Positions 1 to 8,600 of a stretch of 9,367 nt of DNA are shown in pieces. Origin of the DNA: Candidatus Arcticimaribacter sp. (GTDB lineage: Bacteria > Bacteroidota > Bacteroidia > Flavobacteriales > Flavobacteriaceae); the NCBI GenBank assembly GCA_011526335.1, contig WTJB01000012.1:1-9367 (forward strand), read 5' to 3'. Position 1 is the stretch's first letter. Each line of letters opens with the position of its first letter. The position numbers were made by a program, and so were the translations under genes. The notes under the pieces are model-generated. The model was not told the DNA's origin and searched no databases. It saw nothing but the letters and a program-made list of their open reading frames with translations.

Positions 1-3000
1 CATTAGATGCCACAGACACTCCAACTGATACCGATGGAGACGGAACTTCAGATGCTACAGATACAGACGGTGATGGCTTGGACGACACAATTGATGATGA
101 TGATGACGGAGATGGAATACCTGATTTTTATGAACTCAGTTTAGGTACAAATCCATTAGATTTTGATACAGACAGAGATGGAAGTCCTGACGGTAAAGAG
201 TTAGAAATTGGAACAGACCCTTTAAATCCAGATACAGATAATGACGGTATATTGGATGGTACAGACGAAGTACCTTTAAATCCAAATTCCTCAATTGATA
301 CGGACGGTGACGGTATTTCTGATGAATTTGATGAAGATGATGATGGTGATAATATTTCCGACGAACAGGAATTAGCAATTGGAACAGATCCTTTGAATTC
401 AGATAGTGATGGTGATGGATTAAATGATAAACTGGAATTGGATTATGGGACTAATCCAATTCAAGAAGATACGGATAACGACGGTGTTTTAGATGGACAA
501 GACGATTTCCCTACAGATCCTTTCGAGCAATTGGATAGTGATTCAGATGGTTTAGGAAATAATATGGATAGTGATGATGACAATGATGGGATAAGTGATA
601 TTGATGAACTTTCAAAAGGTACTAATCCCTTATCCGCGGATTCTGACAATGATGGTCTCACAGATGCAGATGAATTAGATTTAGGAACAAATCCTAATGA
701 TGAAGATACAGATGGAGACGGGCTCAATGATCTCCATGAAATTGAAAAGGGAACCGACCCTCTAAATTCTGATTCTGATAATGATGGAACAAATGATGGA
801 GATGATGAACTTCCTTTAGATGCATCAGACAACCAAGATACAGATGGAGATGGAGTAGGGGATACAGTAGATGATGATGATGATAACGATGGTCTTACCG
901 ATAATTTAGAATTAACTCTAGGTACAGATCCATTGAACTCAGATTCTGATCAAGATGGCAGTTTAGATGGAGAAGAAATATCAATTGGAACAGATCCTTT
1001 GGTAGCTGATACTGACGGTGATGGCACTTTGGATGGTGAAGATGATTATCCCTTAGATGAAACAAAGGCTCAAGACAATGATGGTGACGGAATTCCAGAT
1101 GAAGATGATTTAGATGACGATAATGATGGTATTACTGATATTGAAGAACAGAATTTAGGTACAGATCCATTCAATGCTGATACAGATGGAGATGGGTTAG
1201 ACGACAACGAAGAAGTTGCTCTAGGTACAAATCCACTTGCTGAAGATACAGACAATGATGGCCTATCGGATTCCGAGGAACTCTCTCAAGGATGTGATCC
1301 TTTAGAACAAGACAGTGATAATGACGGAGAATTCGACGGAGTAGAAGTTCTATTAGGGACAAATCCACTTGATTCAGACACTGATGGAGATGGAGTTGAT
1401 GACAGTCAAGATACATTCCCATTAGATCCAGATGAAATTAACGATAATGACAATGACGGCGTTGGAGACAATGCGGACGATGACGATGATAATGATTCCT
1501 TGACAGATGAAAAAGAAATTGAGCTGGGTACAGATCCTATGTCTTCCGATTCTGATAATGATGGACTAACCGACAGTCAAGAACTTGAACGTGCCACAGA
1601 TCCTTTGAATCAAGATTCTGACGAAGATGGAGTCATAGATGGAGAAGATGATTTCCCTTTAGATCCAGATTTAAATCTGGATACCGATGGAGACGGTATT
1701 GATAATTCTATTGACGAAGACGATGATAATGATGGAATTTCAGATAATCTAGAGCTCGCAAATGGGACTAACCCTCTTGACGCAGACACGGATCAAGATG
1801 GTTTAAATGATAATGAAGAGAAGGCAATAGGCACAGATCCTTTAAACAGTGATACTGATAATGATGGAGTTAGAGATGGTGCGGACGATTTTCCACTTGA
1901 TAATTCAAAAAGTATTGATAGTGACGGAGATGGCTTATCTGATCAAGAAGAATTAATTTTTAATACAGACCCCTTCAATGCCGACACTGATGGTGATGGA
2001 TTGAGTGATAGTGCAGAAAGAAATGCATCTACGGATCCTTTAGATTCTGATTCTGATGGCGATGGTTATAATGATTTTGAAGATGCTTTTCCGTTAGATG
2101 CTACTGAAAACTTAGACTCTGATGGAGATGGACAAGGGGATCGTCAAGATGAGGATGATGACAACGATGGTCTAACTGATATCGAGGAAGCTACTTTGGG
2201 CACAGATCCTAAGAATTCTGATTCTGATAGTGATGGAATTTCTGATGCTGCGGAACAATCGAATGGAACCAACCCATTAAACCCAGACTCAGACAATGAT
2301 GGATTAAATGATGGGGATGAAAATACTAAAAACACAAACCCCTTAAATCCTGATACGGATGGCGATGGTATAAATGATAATCTAGATGATTTACCACTTG
2401 ATCCGAATGGTAATACAGATACAGACGGCGATGGATTACGAAATGAAATTGATCCAGATGACGATAATGATGGGATAACAGATCTGGAAGAATTTACATT
2501 GGGGACAAATCCATTTGAAAGTGATACAGATAACGACGGTCTTGAGGATGCTCAAGAAGTTAATCAAGGGACAAACCCTCTTGAGTCTGATTCTGACCAG
2601 GATAATCTTACAGATGGTACAGAAAATAATCTAGGTACAAATCCATTAAATTCTGACACGGATAATGATGGGGTAAATGATGATGTTGATGCATTTCCTT
2701 TAGACCCAGAAGAAAGTAATGATTTTGATGGAGACGGGATAGGAGACAACAGAGATCAAGACGATGATAACGATGGATTATCTGACAGCCAAGAAGAAAT
2801 CATTGGGACCATACCCATGAATTCAGATTCTGACGGCGATGGATTAAGTGATGGGAAAGAAATCAATTTAGGAACAGATCCTAATCTTTCTGATTCCGAC
2901 GGTGATGGAGTATCGGACGGAGTAGATGCCTTTCCTCTAGACCCTGAAGAAAGTAAAGACACCGATAATGATGGTATAGGGGATTCAAGGGATTTAGATG

Positions 3001-4694
3001 ACGATGGTGATGGAGTCAATGATGATATAGATGAATTTCCTCAGAATGCTGCAGAGGCTAGAGATATAGATCAAGATGGTATTGGAAATAACCAAGACAT
3101 AGATGATGATAACGACGGGGTAATTGATTTCATGGAACATCAATTTATTACACTATACAAATATTATCAAATTGGTTTTGCTGACAGTAGAGCAATCAAA
3201 TTGGAACTTAAAGGTCCTACAAAAGGGGTAGGAAAATGGAAGATTAGAAAAAAGATTACTGGAGGAGCTGATGCAGGGCAATTCACAATTCGATCCGGGG
3301 AACCTAAGCTAGATGCTCAAAAGAGCGCTGAAAAAGCAGATTTAGGAGAAGGATATTTATCTTTTATAGATCCGCCCTCTACAGGTGAAATAAGAGATGC
3401 AAATGGAGATGGAATTTACGAAGTATTGATAGGATATGTAAATACTACTTTTGGAGACACTAGAGTTCCTGAACCTACTTCGTCAAGTTCAATAACTATT
3501 TCATCAATTCAACAAAATGACTTATTTGAACTAACTACCAAAGAAACACCTTTGGACCAAGTGAATCGAAATCTCATTACATCAGATACTGATGCTGATG
3601 GATTAATCAACCCTATTGACCCCGACGATGATGGTGACCATATCTATAGCTATTATGAGACAGTAGGAGCAAATAAATCGTATGTTAAAAATAATGACAT
3701 TGACAATGATGAAATTAGCAATTACTTGGATCCGGATGATGAAAATGACGGAGTCTTTACAGAGTTTGAAGGACCAGATCCAAATCAAGATTTTAATCCT
3801 AATGATGCTATTGATACTGACGAAGACGGTGTGCCTAATTATTATGATACAGATGATGATGGGGATGGATTGATGACTATTTCGGAATCACCTGATCCGA
3901 ATTTGGATGGAAATCCAATGGATGCATTGGATACCGATCAGGACGGTATTCCAAATTATTTAGATGATGATGATGATGGTGATGGAATTCCCACACAAAG
4001 TGAGCTTGACTCAAATGGACAGGGTATTGATTCAGATGGAGATGGAATATTTAACCATTTAGATGTTGATGATGATAATGATATGATTTTGACCATCAAT
4101 GAAATAAATTCTGATGCTCAGATTACTGCAGATTTATTTTTAGATACGGATGGAGATCAAATTCCAAATCATTTGGATGTGGATGATGATGGCGACCAAG
4201 AGTTATCCATAGATGAAAGAGTTGATACAGACTTAGATGGTATTCTAGATGCATTAGAATCTAATTTACTGGATTGTGATAATGACGGAGTAAACGACGA
4301 ACATGATGAAGAAAATTGTAACCCTTACAATGATTCAGACAGAGACGGTATTACGAATTTAGATGAGATTAATGCCGGTTTAGATCCAAATAATCCAAAT
4401 GACACGATCTCAGATTTTAGTGTTTTTGATTTTGAAATCACAAATTTTTTGTCACCTAACGGAGACGGAATAAATGACTATTGGTATGATCCAGCACTGG
4501 AAAGATATCCTAATAATGAAGTCTGGATTATTTCTAGATCAGGAAGTTTGATCTATCATAAAATCAATTATAGAAACGATTGGAATGGAAGCAGAAATGG
4601 AGAAACCTTACCTGAAGGAGCATACTATTATCAGATTGATTTTAACCGTGATGGATCAATAGACTATAGTGGTTGGCTTTACTTAACACGTTAA
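1..4694 (+). CDS. Giant TSP3-repeat surface protein with T9SS type B (CHU_C) sorting domain, 5'-truncated
   Basis: The frame is open from the window edge (first full codon at 3) to TAA at 4692-4694, giving 1563 visible residues; the true start lies upstream. The first potential start, TTG at 78, sits inside the repeat array and is not credible. Domains in order are: an Asp-rich TSP3-like array (3-3131), a cadherin-like insert (about 3141-3581), a second TSP3-like subtype (3585-4406) and a CHU_C domain (4434-4691). The repeated D-x-D-x-D-G motifs are typical calcium-binding loops, so the protein is probably a long, rigid, Ca2+-stabilised stalk or adhesin exported by the type IX system to the cell surface or medium. 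The C-terminal domain and the PorP/SprF-like gene four bases downstream support this. Ligand and exact role cannot be told. Cysteines are rare: one in the array (codon 1293-1295) and two near 4275-4320. Confidence is high for family and secretion route, low for function. Confidence 0.93.
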   Translation, partial: LDATDTPTDTDGDGTSDATDTDGDGLDDTIDDDDDGDGIPDFYELSLGTNPLDFDTDRDGSPDGKELEIGTDPLNPDTDNDGILDGTDEVPLNPNSSIDTDGDGISDEFDEDDDGDNISDEQELAIGTDPLNSDSDGDGLNDKLELDYGTNPIQEDTDNDGVLDGQDDFPTDPFEQLDSDSDGLGNNMDSDDDNDGISDIDELSKGTNPLSADSDNDGLTDADELDLGTNPNDEDTDGDGLNDLHEIEKGTDPLNSDSDNDGTNDGDDELPLDASDNQDTDGDGVGDTVDDDDDNDGLTDNLELTLGTDPLNSDSDQDGSLDGEEISIGTDPLVADTDGDGTLDGEDDYPLDETKAQDNDGDGIPDEDDLDDDNDGITDIEEQNLGTDPFNADTDGDGLDDNEEVALGTNPLAEDTDNDGLSDSEELSQGCDPLEQDSDNDGEFDGVEVLLGTNPLDSDTDGDGVDDSQDTFPLDPDEINDNDNDGVGDNADDDDDNDSLTDEKEIELGTDPMSSDSDNDGLTDSQELERATDPLNQDSDEDGVIDGEDDFPLDPDLNLDTDGDGIDNSIDEDDDNDGISDNLELANGTNPLDADTDQDGLNDNEEKAIGTDPLNSDTDNDGVRDGADDFPLDNSKSIDSDGDGLSDQEELIFNTDPFNADTDGDGLSDSAERNASTDPLDSDSDGDGYNDFEDAFPLDATENLDSDGDGQGDRQDEDDDNDGLTDIEEATLGTDPKNSDSDSDGISDAAEQSNGTNPLNPDSDNDGLNDGDENTKNTNPLNPDTDGDGINDNLDDLPLDPNGNTDTDGDGLRNEIDPDDDNDGITDLEEFTLGTNPFESDTDNDGLEDAQEVNQGTNPLESDSDQDNLTDGTENNLGTNPLNSDTDNDGVNDDVDAFPLDPEESNDFDGDGIGDNRDQDDDNDGLSDSQEEIIGTIPMNSDSDGDGLSDGKEINLGTDPNLSDSDGDGVSDGVDAFPLDPEESKDTDNDGIGDSRDLDDDGDGVNDDIDEFPQNAAEARDIDQDGIGNNQDIDDDNDGVIDFMEHQFITLYKYYQIGFADSRAIKLELKGPTKGVGKWKIRKKITGGADAGQFTIRSGEPKLDAQKSAEKADLGEGYLSFIDPPSTGEIRDANGDGIYEVLIGYVNTTFGDTRVPEPTSSSSITISSIQQNDLFELTTKETPLDQVNRNLITSDTDADGLINPIDPDDDGDHIYSYYETVGANKSYVKNNDIDNDEISNYLDPDDENDGVFTEFEGPDPNQDFNPNDAIDTDEDGVPNYYDTDDDGDGLMTISESPDPNLDGNPMDALDTDQDGIPNYLDDDDDGDGIPTQSELDSNGQGIDSDGDGIFNHLDVDDDNDMILTINEINSDAQITADLFLDTDGDQIPNHLDVDDDGDQELSIDERVDTDLDGILDALESNLLDCDNDGVNDEHDEENCNPYNDSDRDGITNLDEINAGLDPNNPNDTISDFSVFDFEITNFLSPNGDGINDYWYDPALERYPNNEVWIISRSGSLIYHKINYRNDWNGSRNGETLPEGAYYYQIDFNRDGSIDYSGWLYLTR
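3..3131 (+). repeat. TSP3-like Asp-rich calcium-binding repeat array, first subtype
   Basis: The array encodes alternating units of the type GTDPLN-DSDNDG-L-D--E (22 residues) and a junction of the type FPLDP----DTDGDG-GD--D-DDDNDG. The junction proline codon occurs twelve times, at 273, 510, 813, 1050, 1419, 1656, 1893, 2091, 2394, 2697, 2934 and 3039. Spacings are 79, 101, 79, 123, 79, 79, 66, 101, 101, 79 and 35 residues. Most differ by multiples of 22, so insertion or loss of whole 22-residue units explains the length variation. DNA copies are clearly diverged at synonymous sites, so this is not a freshly expanded satellite. Such arrays are known as Ca2+-binding rods in thrombospondins and in many Bacteroidota surface proteins. 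Confidence 0.9.
3141..3581 (+). other. Cadherin-like beta-sandwich domain inserted between two TSP3 arrays (within the first CDS)
   Basis: About 147 residues here lack the Asp-rich periodicity. They read as a beta-rich domain: a Gly-Ala-Asp-Ala-Gly-x-Phe-Thr-Ile element, then a Gly-Tyr-Leu-Ser-Phe strand, a Pro-Pro turn, and Asp-Ala-Asn-Gly-Asp-Gly-Ile-Tyr-Glu-Val near 3400-3427. That order resembles bacterial cadherin-like repeats, whose consensus carries a similar DANGDN-YEV motif. The assignment rests on motif memory only and the domain is divergent. It could instead be another Ig-like fold. It is the best candidate for a ligand-contacting part of the protein, since the flanking arrays look like spacers. 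Confidence 0.5.
3585..4406 (+). repeat. Second TSP3-like array of a distinct subtype
   Basis: After the insert, Asp-rich repeats resume in a different pattern, roughly DTDGDGIPNYLD-DDDGDGI-T--E, with linkers such as PDPN-DGNP-DA. The GTDPLN and FPLDP elements of the first array are missing, apart from a final unit of the first kind (ITNLDEINAGLDPNNP) before the C-terminal domain. Two cysteines near 4275-4277 and 4317-4319 flank an Asp/Glu-rich loop and could pair. The sequence suggests two repeat families of separate origin joined in one protein. Confidence 0.8.
4434..4691 (+). other. CHU_C / gliding-motility-associated C-terminal domain (T9SS type B sorting signal)
   Basis: The last 86 residues begin Glu-Ile-Thr-Asn-Phe-Leu, followed by Ser-Pro-Asn-Gly-Asp-Gly-Ile-Asn-Asp at 4452-4478. 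They continue through a VWIISRSGSLIYH strand pair and an Asp-Trp-Asn-Gly motif, then LPEGAYYYQIDF, and end in a Gly-Trp-Leu-Tyr-Leu-Thr-Arg strand at the stop codon. This is the standard layout of the CHU_C domain (TIGR04131/PF13585), the type B signal that directs proteins through the type IX secretion system. The domain ends exactly at the C terminus, as expected for a sorting signal. Confidence 0.95.
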
Positions 4695-4698
4695 TTCT

Positions 4699-5628
4699 AT
4701 GAAAAAGCTTTGTATACTTATCTTCTTTATTACTGTTCAGCTTCAGGGACAACAAGACTCTTATTTGTCTTTGATTCAATATCAAATGCCTTTGATAAAC
4801 CCAGCTTATGCAGGGGCTGAAGAAGACCAATTATTTTCAATACATTCAAGGAATCAATGGGCTAACATTGAAAATAGCCCTAGGACCTTGTCAATGGTTT
4901 ACTCTGTTGCTAAAAAAAAGAATGTTGGTCTAGGAATTTCTGTTATAGCGGATGAATTATTCATTGAAAAACAGACATTGATTTCCTTAGACTTTTCTTA
5001 TAAACTTAAGCTGAACGATGATTCCAATTTGTTTTTAGGACTAAAGGGAAATGTAAACTCTTTTCGTGCTGACACCTCTGAGCTCATTGCCTACGGGAAT
5101 CAAGTAGACCCAGCAAAACGAGATTTAAGCAGATTGATGCCCAACTTTGGAGTAGGCATTTTTTATGTTCACAACAAATATTGGTTTGCAATATCATCAC
5201 CAAGGTTATTTAGGTCTAAACGCGATGCAGAAATTAACGTTATAGCCCAAGATCGAATGCACCTATACATGAGTGGTGGTACGCAATTTAAAGTAAGTGA
5301 AGAAATAAACCTTGAACCCCAGTTTTTATTTCGATCTACGCGTGGAATGTCTTCTGTAGTGGAAGGAATATTGTGGGGTAATTATAATCAAAAACTAAGA
5401 ATCGGTGTTGGTTTTAGGACCGCCTCTGTAAGATCATTTAAACTTAATTTCAATATAAATAACACCTTTTCATTGGCCTATGCATATGATGTATACGTAA
5501 GTGATGTATTATCTGGGATGCAATTAAATGCTCATGAAATAGGTTTACGAATTTGTCCCCGTATAAAAAAGGAAGTACAAAAAGAAGAAGAAGCTCCAAC
5601 TTCTGAAAATAAAATAATTCAATATTAA
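4699..5628 (+). CDS. PorP/SprF family type IX secretion system outer-membrane protein
   Basis: This is a complete gene of 309 residues, the usual length for the family. It has a signal peptide (about residues 1-17, MKKLCILIFF then a short polar end), the family hallmark QYQMPLINPAYAG at about residues 27-39, alternating beta-strand segments consistent with an outer-membrane barrel, and a terminal strand with the typical His-Glu-Ile near residue 280. A charged tail of about 27 residues (KKEVQKEEE region) follows the last strand. The ATG lies four bases after the stop of the upstream CHU_C protein and has no Shine-Dalgarno sequence, which fits Bacteroidota and suggests coupled translation. In Flavobacterium johnsoniae, SprF is needed for export of the type B cargo SprB, so this protein is probably the dedicated partner of the upstream adhesin. 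It is one of many paralogues in such genomes, so no specific symbol is given. Confidence 0.94.
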   Translation: MKKLCILIFFITVQLQGQQDSYLSLIQYQMPLINPAYAGAEEDQLFSIHSRNQWANIENSPRTLSMVYSVAKKKNVGLGISVIADELFIEKQTLISLDFSYKLKLNDDSNLFLGLKGNVNSFRADTSELIAYGNQVDPAKRDLSRLMPNFGVGIFYVHNKYWFAISSPRLFRSKRDAEINVIAQDRMHLYMSGGTQFKVSEEINLEPQFLFRSTRGMSSVVEGILWGNYNQKLRIGVGFRTASVRSFKLNFNINNTFSLAYAYDVYVSDVLSGMQLNAHEIGLRICPRIKKEVQKEEEAPTSENKIIQY

Positions 5629-5662
5629 TTTTTTTTGTTATATTATAACTCAACCATAAGCC
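5629..5662 (+). other. Short AT-rich intergenic gap
   Basis: Thirty-four bases separate the PorP/SprF-like stop from the next ATG. They begin with eight T residues but have no GC-rich stem upstream, so an intrinsic terminator is not supported. There is no Shine-Dalgarno sequence before the ATG and no convincing Bacteroidota promoter (TTTG / TAnnTTTG pair). Read-through from the upstream genes as one operon is the simplest reading. Confidence 0.5.
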
Positions 5663-8600
5663 ATGAGATCACAGTTAGTATTTTTTCTTCTATTCAGCGT
5701 TTCTATATTTGGAAATAATAGCAACACCAGTAATGAATATGTATTAAACGTTTCTGCTTCATCAAATTCAGATTATACACTCTCTGGTAATGATAGAAAT
5801 GGTTCAGTACTAGGAGATGATCCTAGTATAACTATATACCTTGGAGATCAAATAAGTTTCAATGTAGACGCAGCTGGACACCCCTTCTACATCAAAACAG
5901 AACAAGGAAATGGAGTGTTTTTCTTGGCTGAAAATGTAAATAATAATGGAATTACTAATGGTGTAGTAAGTTGGACTCCTACTTCAGTTGGAAAATATTA
6001 TTATCAGTGTTCAGTTCATAATTCTATGTATGGTGAAATCAATGTCATTACAGCCGTTTCATCCAACACTGGTTCTACATCAGAAACACTCTGTTCGTTA
6101 CATGTTAGCCTTGATTCAGAAAGTTCTGATGATCAAGTAGTCTATATTGGTACTCCAATCGAAGACATTACATACGAGATAGAAACTGATTGTACTCGTG
6201 TAATTCATCTTGTAAATAGTTCAGGACTTCCTGATGGAATTAGTGCATCTATCGTTGGTAATATATTAGAAATTTCAGGCACTCCGACAAACTCTACTTC
6301 AGGCACTTACAATTATTCGATAACTTTAGATAATCATCTTGAAGAAACAAGTTCTGAACCATTTGTATCAGCTACTGTCTCAACAGTAGTAGTTGGAACA
6401 ATTACAGTTCAATCTACTTCATCTACATATATTGATGACAATATATATCTCGATTCAAACGGAGTCACAATTATTTGTTCAGATGCAGAAGTCGGGGCTC
6501 AGGGTAGCGTAGATGGTAAAGTTTATACAGTTGTTGATGAACAAATGCTTCGAGATAAAGTTGCAAATGATGAAGATTTAACATGTGTATGTACATCAAA
6601 AGTAACTAATATGAGTGATCTTTTTGTGCAGAAAGATGAATTTAACCAAGACATAGGTAATTGGGATACCTCTTCAGTGACTGACATGAATAATATGTTT
6701 CAAAGGGCTTCATCATTTAATAGAGATATAGGAAATTGGGATGTTTCATCAGTGATTCTTATGAATCACATGTTTAGTCATGCGATAGAGTTTAATCAAG
6801 AAATAGGTGATTGGGATATATCATCAGCGACCAACATTCGAGCTATGTTCAATAATGCCTCAGCTTTCAATGGCGATATTAGCCAATGGGATACCTCAGC
6901 TGTTACCACAATGGGAGGAATGTTTTATGACGCATCATCTTTTAACAACGATATTGGTAATTGGAATATGTCAAATGTAACTGACATTAGCTACATGTTC
7001 TATAATGCTTCTTCCTTTAATCAGGATATTGGTGATTGGGATACATCTGCAGTTGAAACTATGGGAGGTTTATTTGGTAATGCTGTTTCATTTAATCAAG
7101 ATATTGGTGGTTGGAATACATCAAATGTAATTGATATGAATGCATTTTTTCATAGTGCAATTTCGTTCAATCAAGATATCAGCGGGTGGGATACTTCTTC
7201 GGTGAATAATATGAATTGGATGTTTGGAAATACACCATTATTTAATCAAGACATCAGTGGGTGGGACACTTCATCGGTAACAAATATGGATTCAATGTTT
7301 TATGATGCAATTGAATTTAGTTATGATATTAGTTCATGGTGCGTTGAGAATATTGAAAATTATCCAGAAAATTTTGTTAACCAAAATAACAATAGTTTAA
7401 CCATAGAAAGTTATCCTGATTGGGGTGAACCTTGTGAAAATGAGTATGATGATTGTGTGAGTTTTATATTTGGTTTCGACACCAGTGTAGAGCCTTTACT
7501 TTTTAGTTCTTGTGAAGGAGATTCATTTATTGAATCTTTATATATAGCAGGCAAGGATACAGATACTTGTACTGATGCCTCCATGGTAGTAAATATCACA
7601 GGTCTTCCTGCTGGGTTATCAGCTAATTATAGCACATCGTCAAACACTTTAGATATTTATGGTACACCTAGTGAGGCAGGTACGTATACCTTTACGTTAG
7701 AAATAACGAATCCTACAACAGGATCTGAAGCAACTACTACAACAGCATCAATTCCTCCAATTACAGAGATCGTAACAGGGACTATTGTTATAAAGGTTTG
7801 TGATGCACCAATTTACAGACATGATAATGGAATAACAATTATTTGTCCTGATGCAGAAGTTGGTGATCAAGGTAGTGTTGATGGCAAAGTTTACACTGTT
7901 GTCGATGAACAAATGCTTCGTGAAAAAGTTGCAAATGATGAAGATTTAACCTGCGTTTGTACAAGTAAGGTAGAGGATATGAGTACTCTTTTTGAGGAAG
8001 CAGAAGGTAACAATAGGTTTAATGAGGATATATCTTCTTGGGATACTTCGAATGTTATTAATATGCATTCGATGTTTAGAAATGCAATAGATTTTAACCA
8101 TGATATATCTTACTGGGATACTTCTAGAGTTGAAGATATAGGAGCAATTTTTGATCATGCGAACTCATTTAATCAAAATATCGGAAATTGGGATATCTCT
8201 AATGTTTCAAATATGGAATGGGCTTTCGCTGGAGCTAGTTCATTTGATCAAGATTTAAATGAATGGAATACAAGTTCTGTGACAAATATGATAGGTGTTT
8301 TTGCATCCGCTGAGAGTTTTAATGGAGATATTACAGCATGGGATACTTCAAATGTTCAAAGCATGGAACGAATGTTTAATTATGCTAGTTCATTTGATCA
8401 GGATATAGGTAATTGGGATACCTCAAATGTTACTAGTATGTATGCTATGTTTTCAAATGCCACAAGTTTTAATCAAAACATCAGCTCCTGGAACACTTCG
8501 AATGTTACAAATATGATGTGGATGTTTGTTCGAGCTATTAATTTTAATCAGCCTATCGGTAATTGGAATACCTCAAAAGTAGAAAATTTAAGAGGTGTTT

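Noticed and set aside
78..80. TTG at 78 as the start of the first gene
   Set aside because: The same frame is open to the window edge and upstream codons already encode TSP3-like repeat sequence (LDATDT...DTDGDG), so the gene begins outside the window.
136..3019. Several open frames of 60-120 codons on the minus strand
   Set aside because: They are Ser/Pro- or Leu/His-rich readings of the complement of the Asp-codon repeat. They lie fully inside the TSP3 gene and share no family features.
3603..3873. Overlapping small frames on both strands at the second TSP3 array
   Set aside because: Low-complexity Ile/Met-rich shadows of GAT-rich DNA, without a signal peptide or credible start context.
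4642..4830. Minus-strand frame across the junction between the first two genes
   Set aside because: It overlaps the CHU_C end and the PorP/SprF-like signal peptide, both well supported on the + strand.
5629..5640. Intrinsic terminator at the T run after the PorP/SprF-like gene
   Set aside because: There is a run of eight T residues but no GC-containing stem upstream; only weak AT pairing can be drawn.
5450..5653. Minus-strand frame over the end of the PorP/SprF-like gene
   Set aside because: Its codons are the complement of a well-recognised protein end; no independent support.
7411..8158. Minus-strand frames inside the DUF285 protein
   Set aside because: The + strand frame is open for 1235 codons with clear domain structure; these are shadows.
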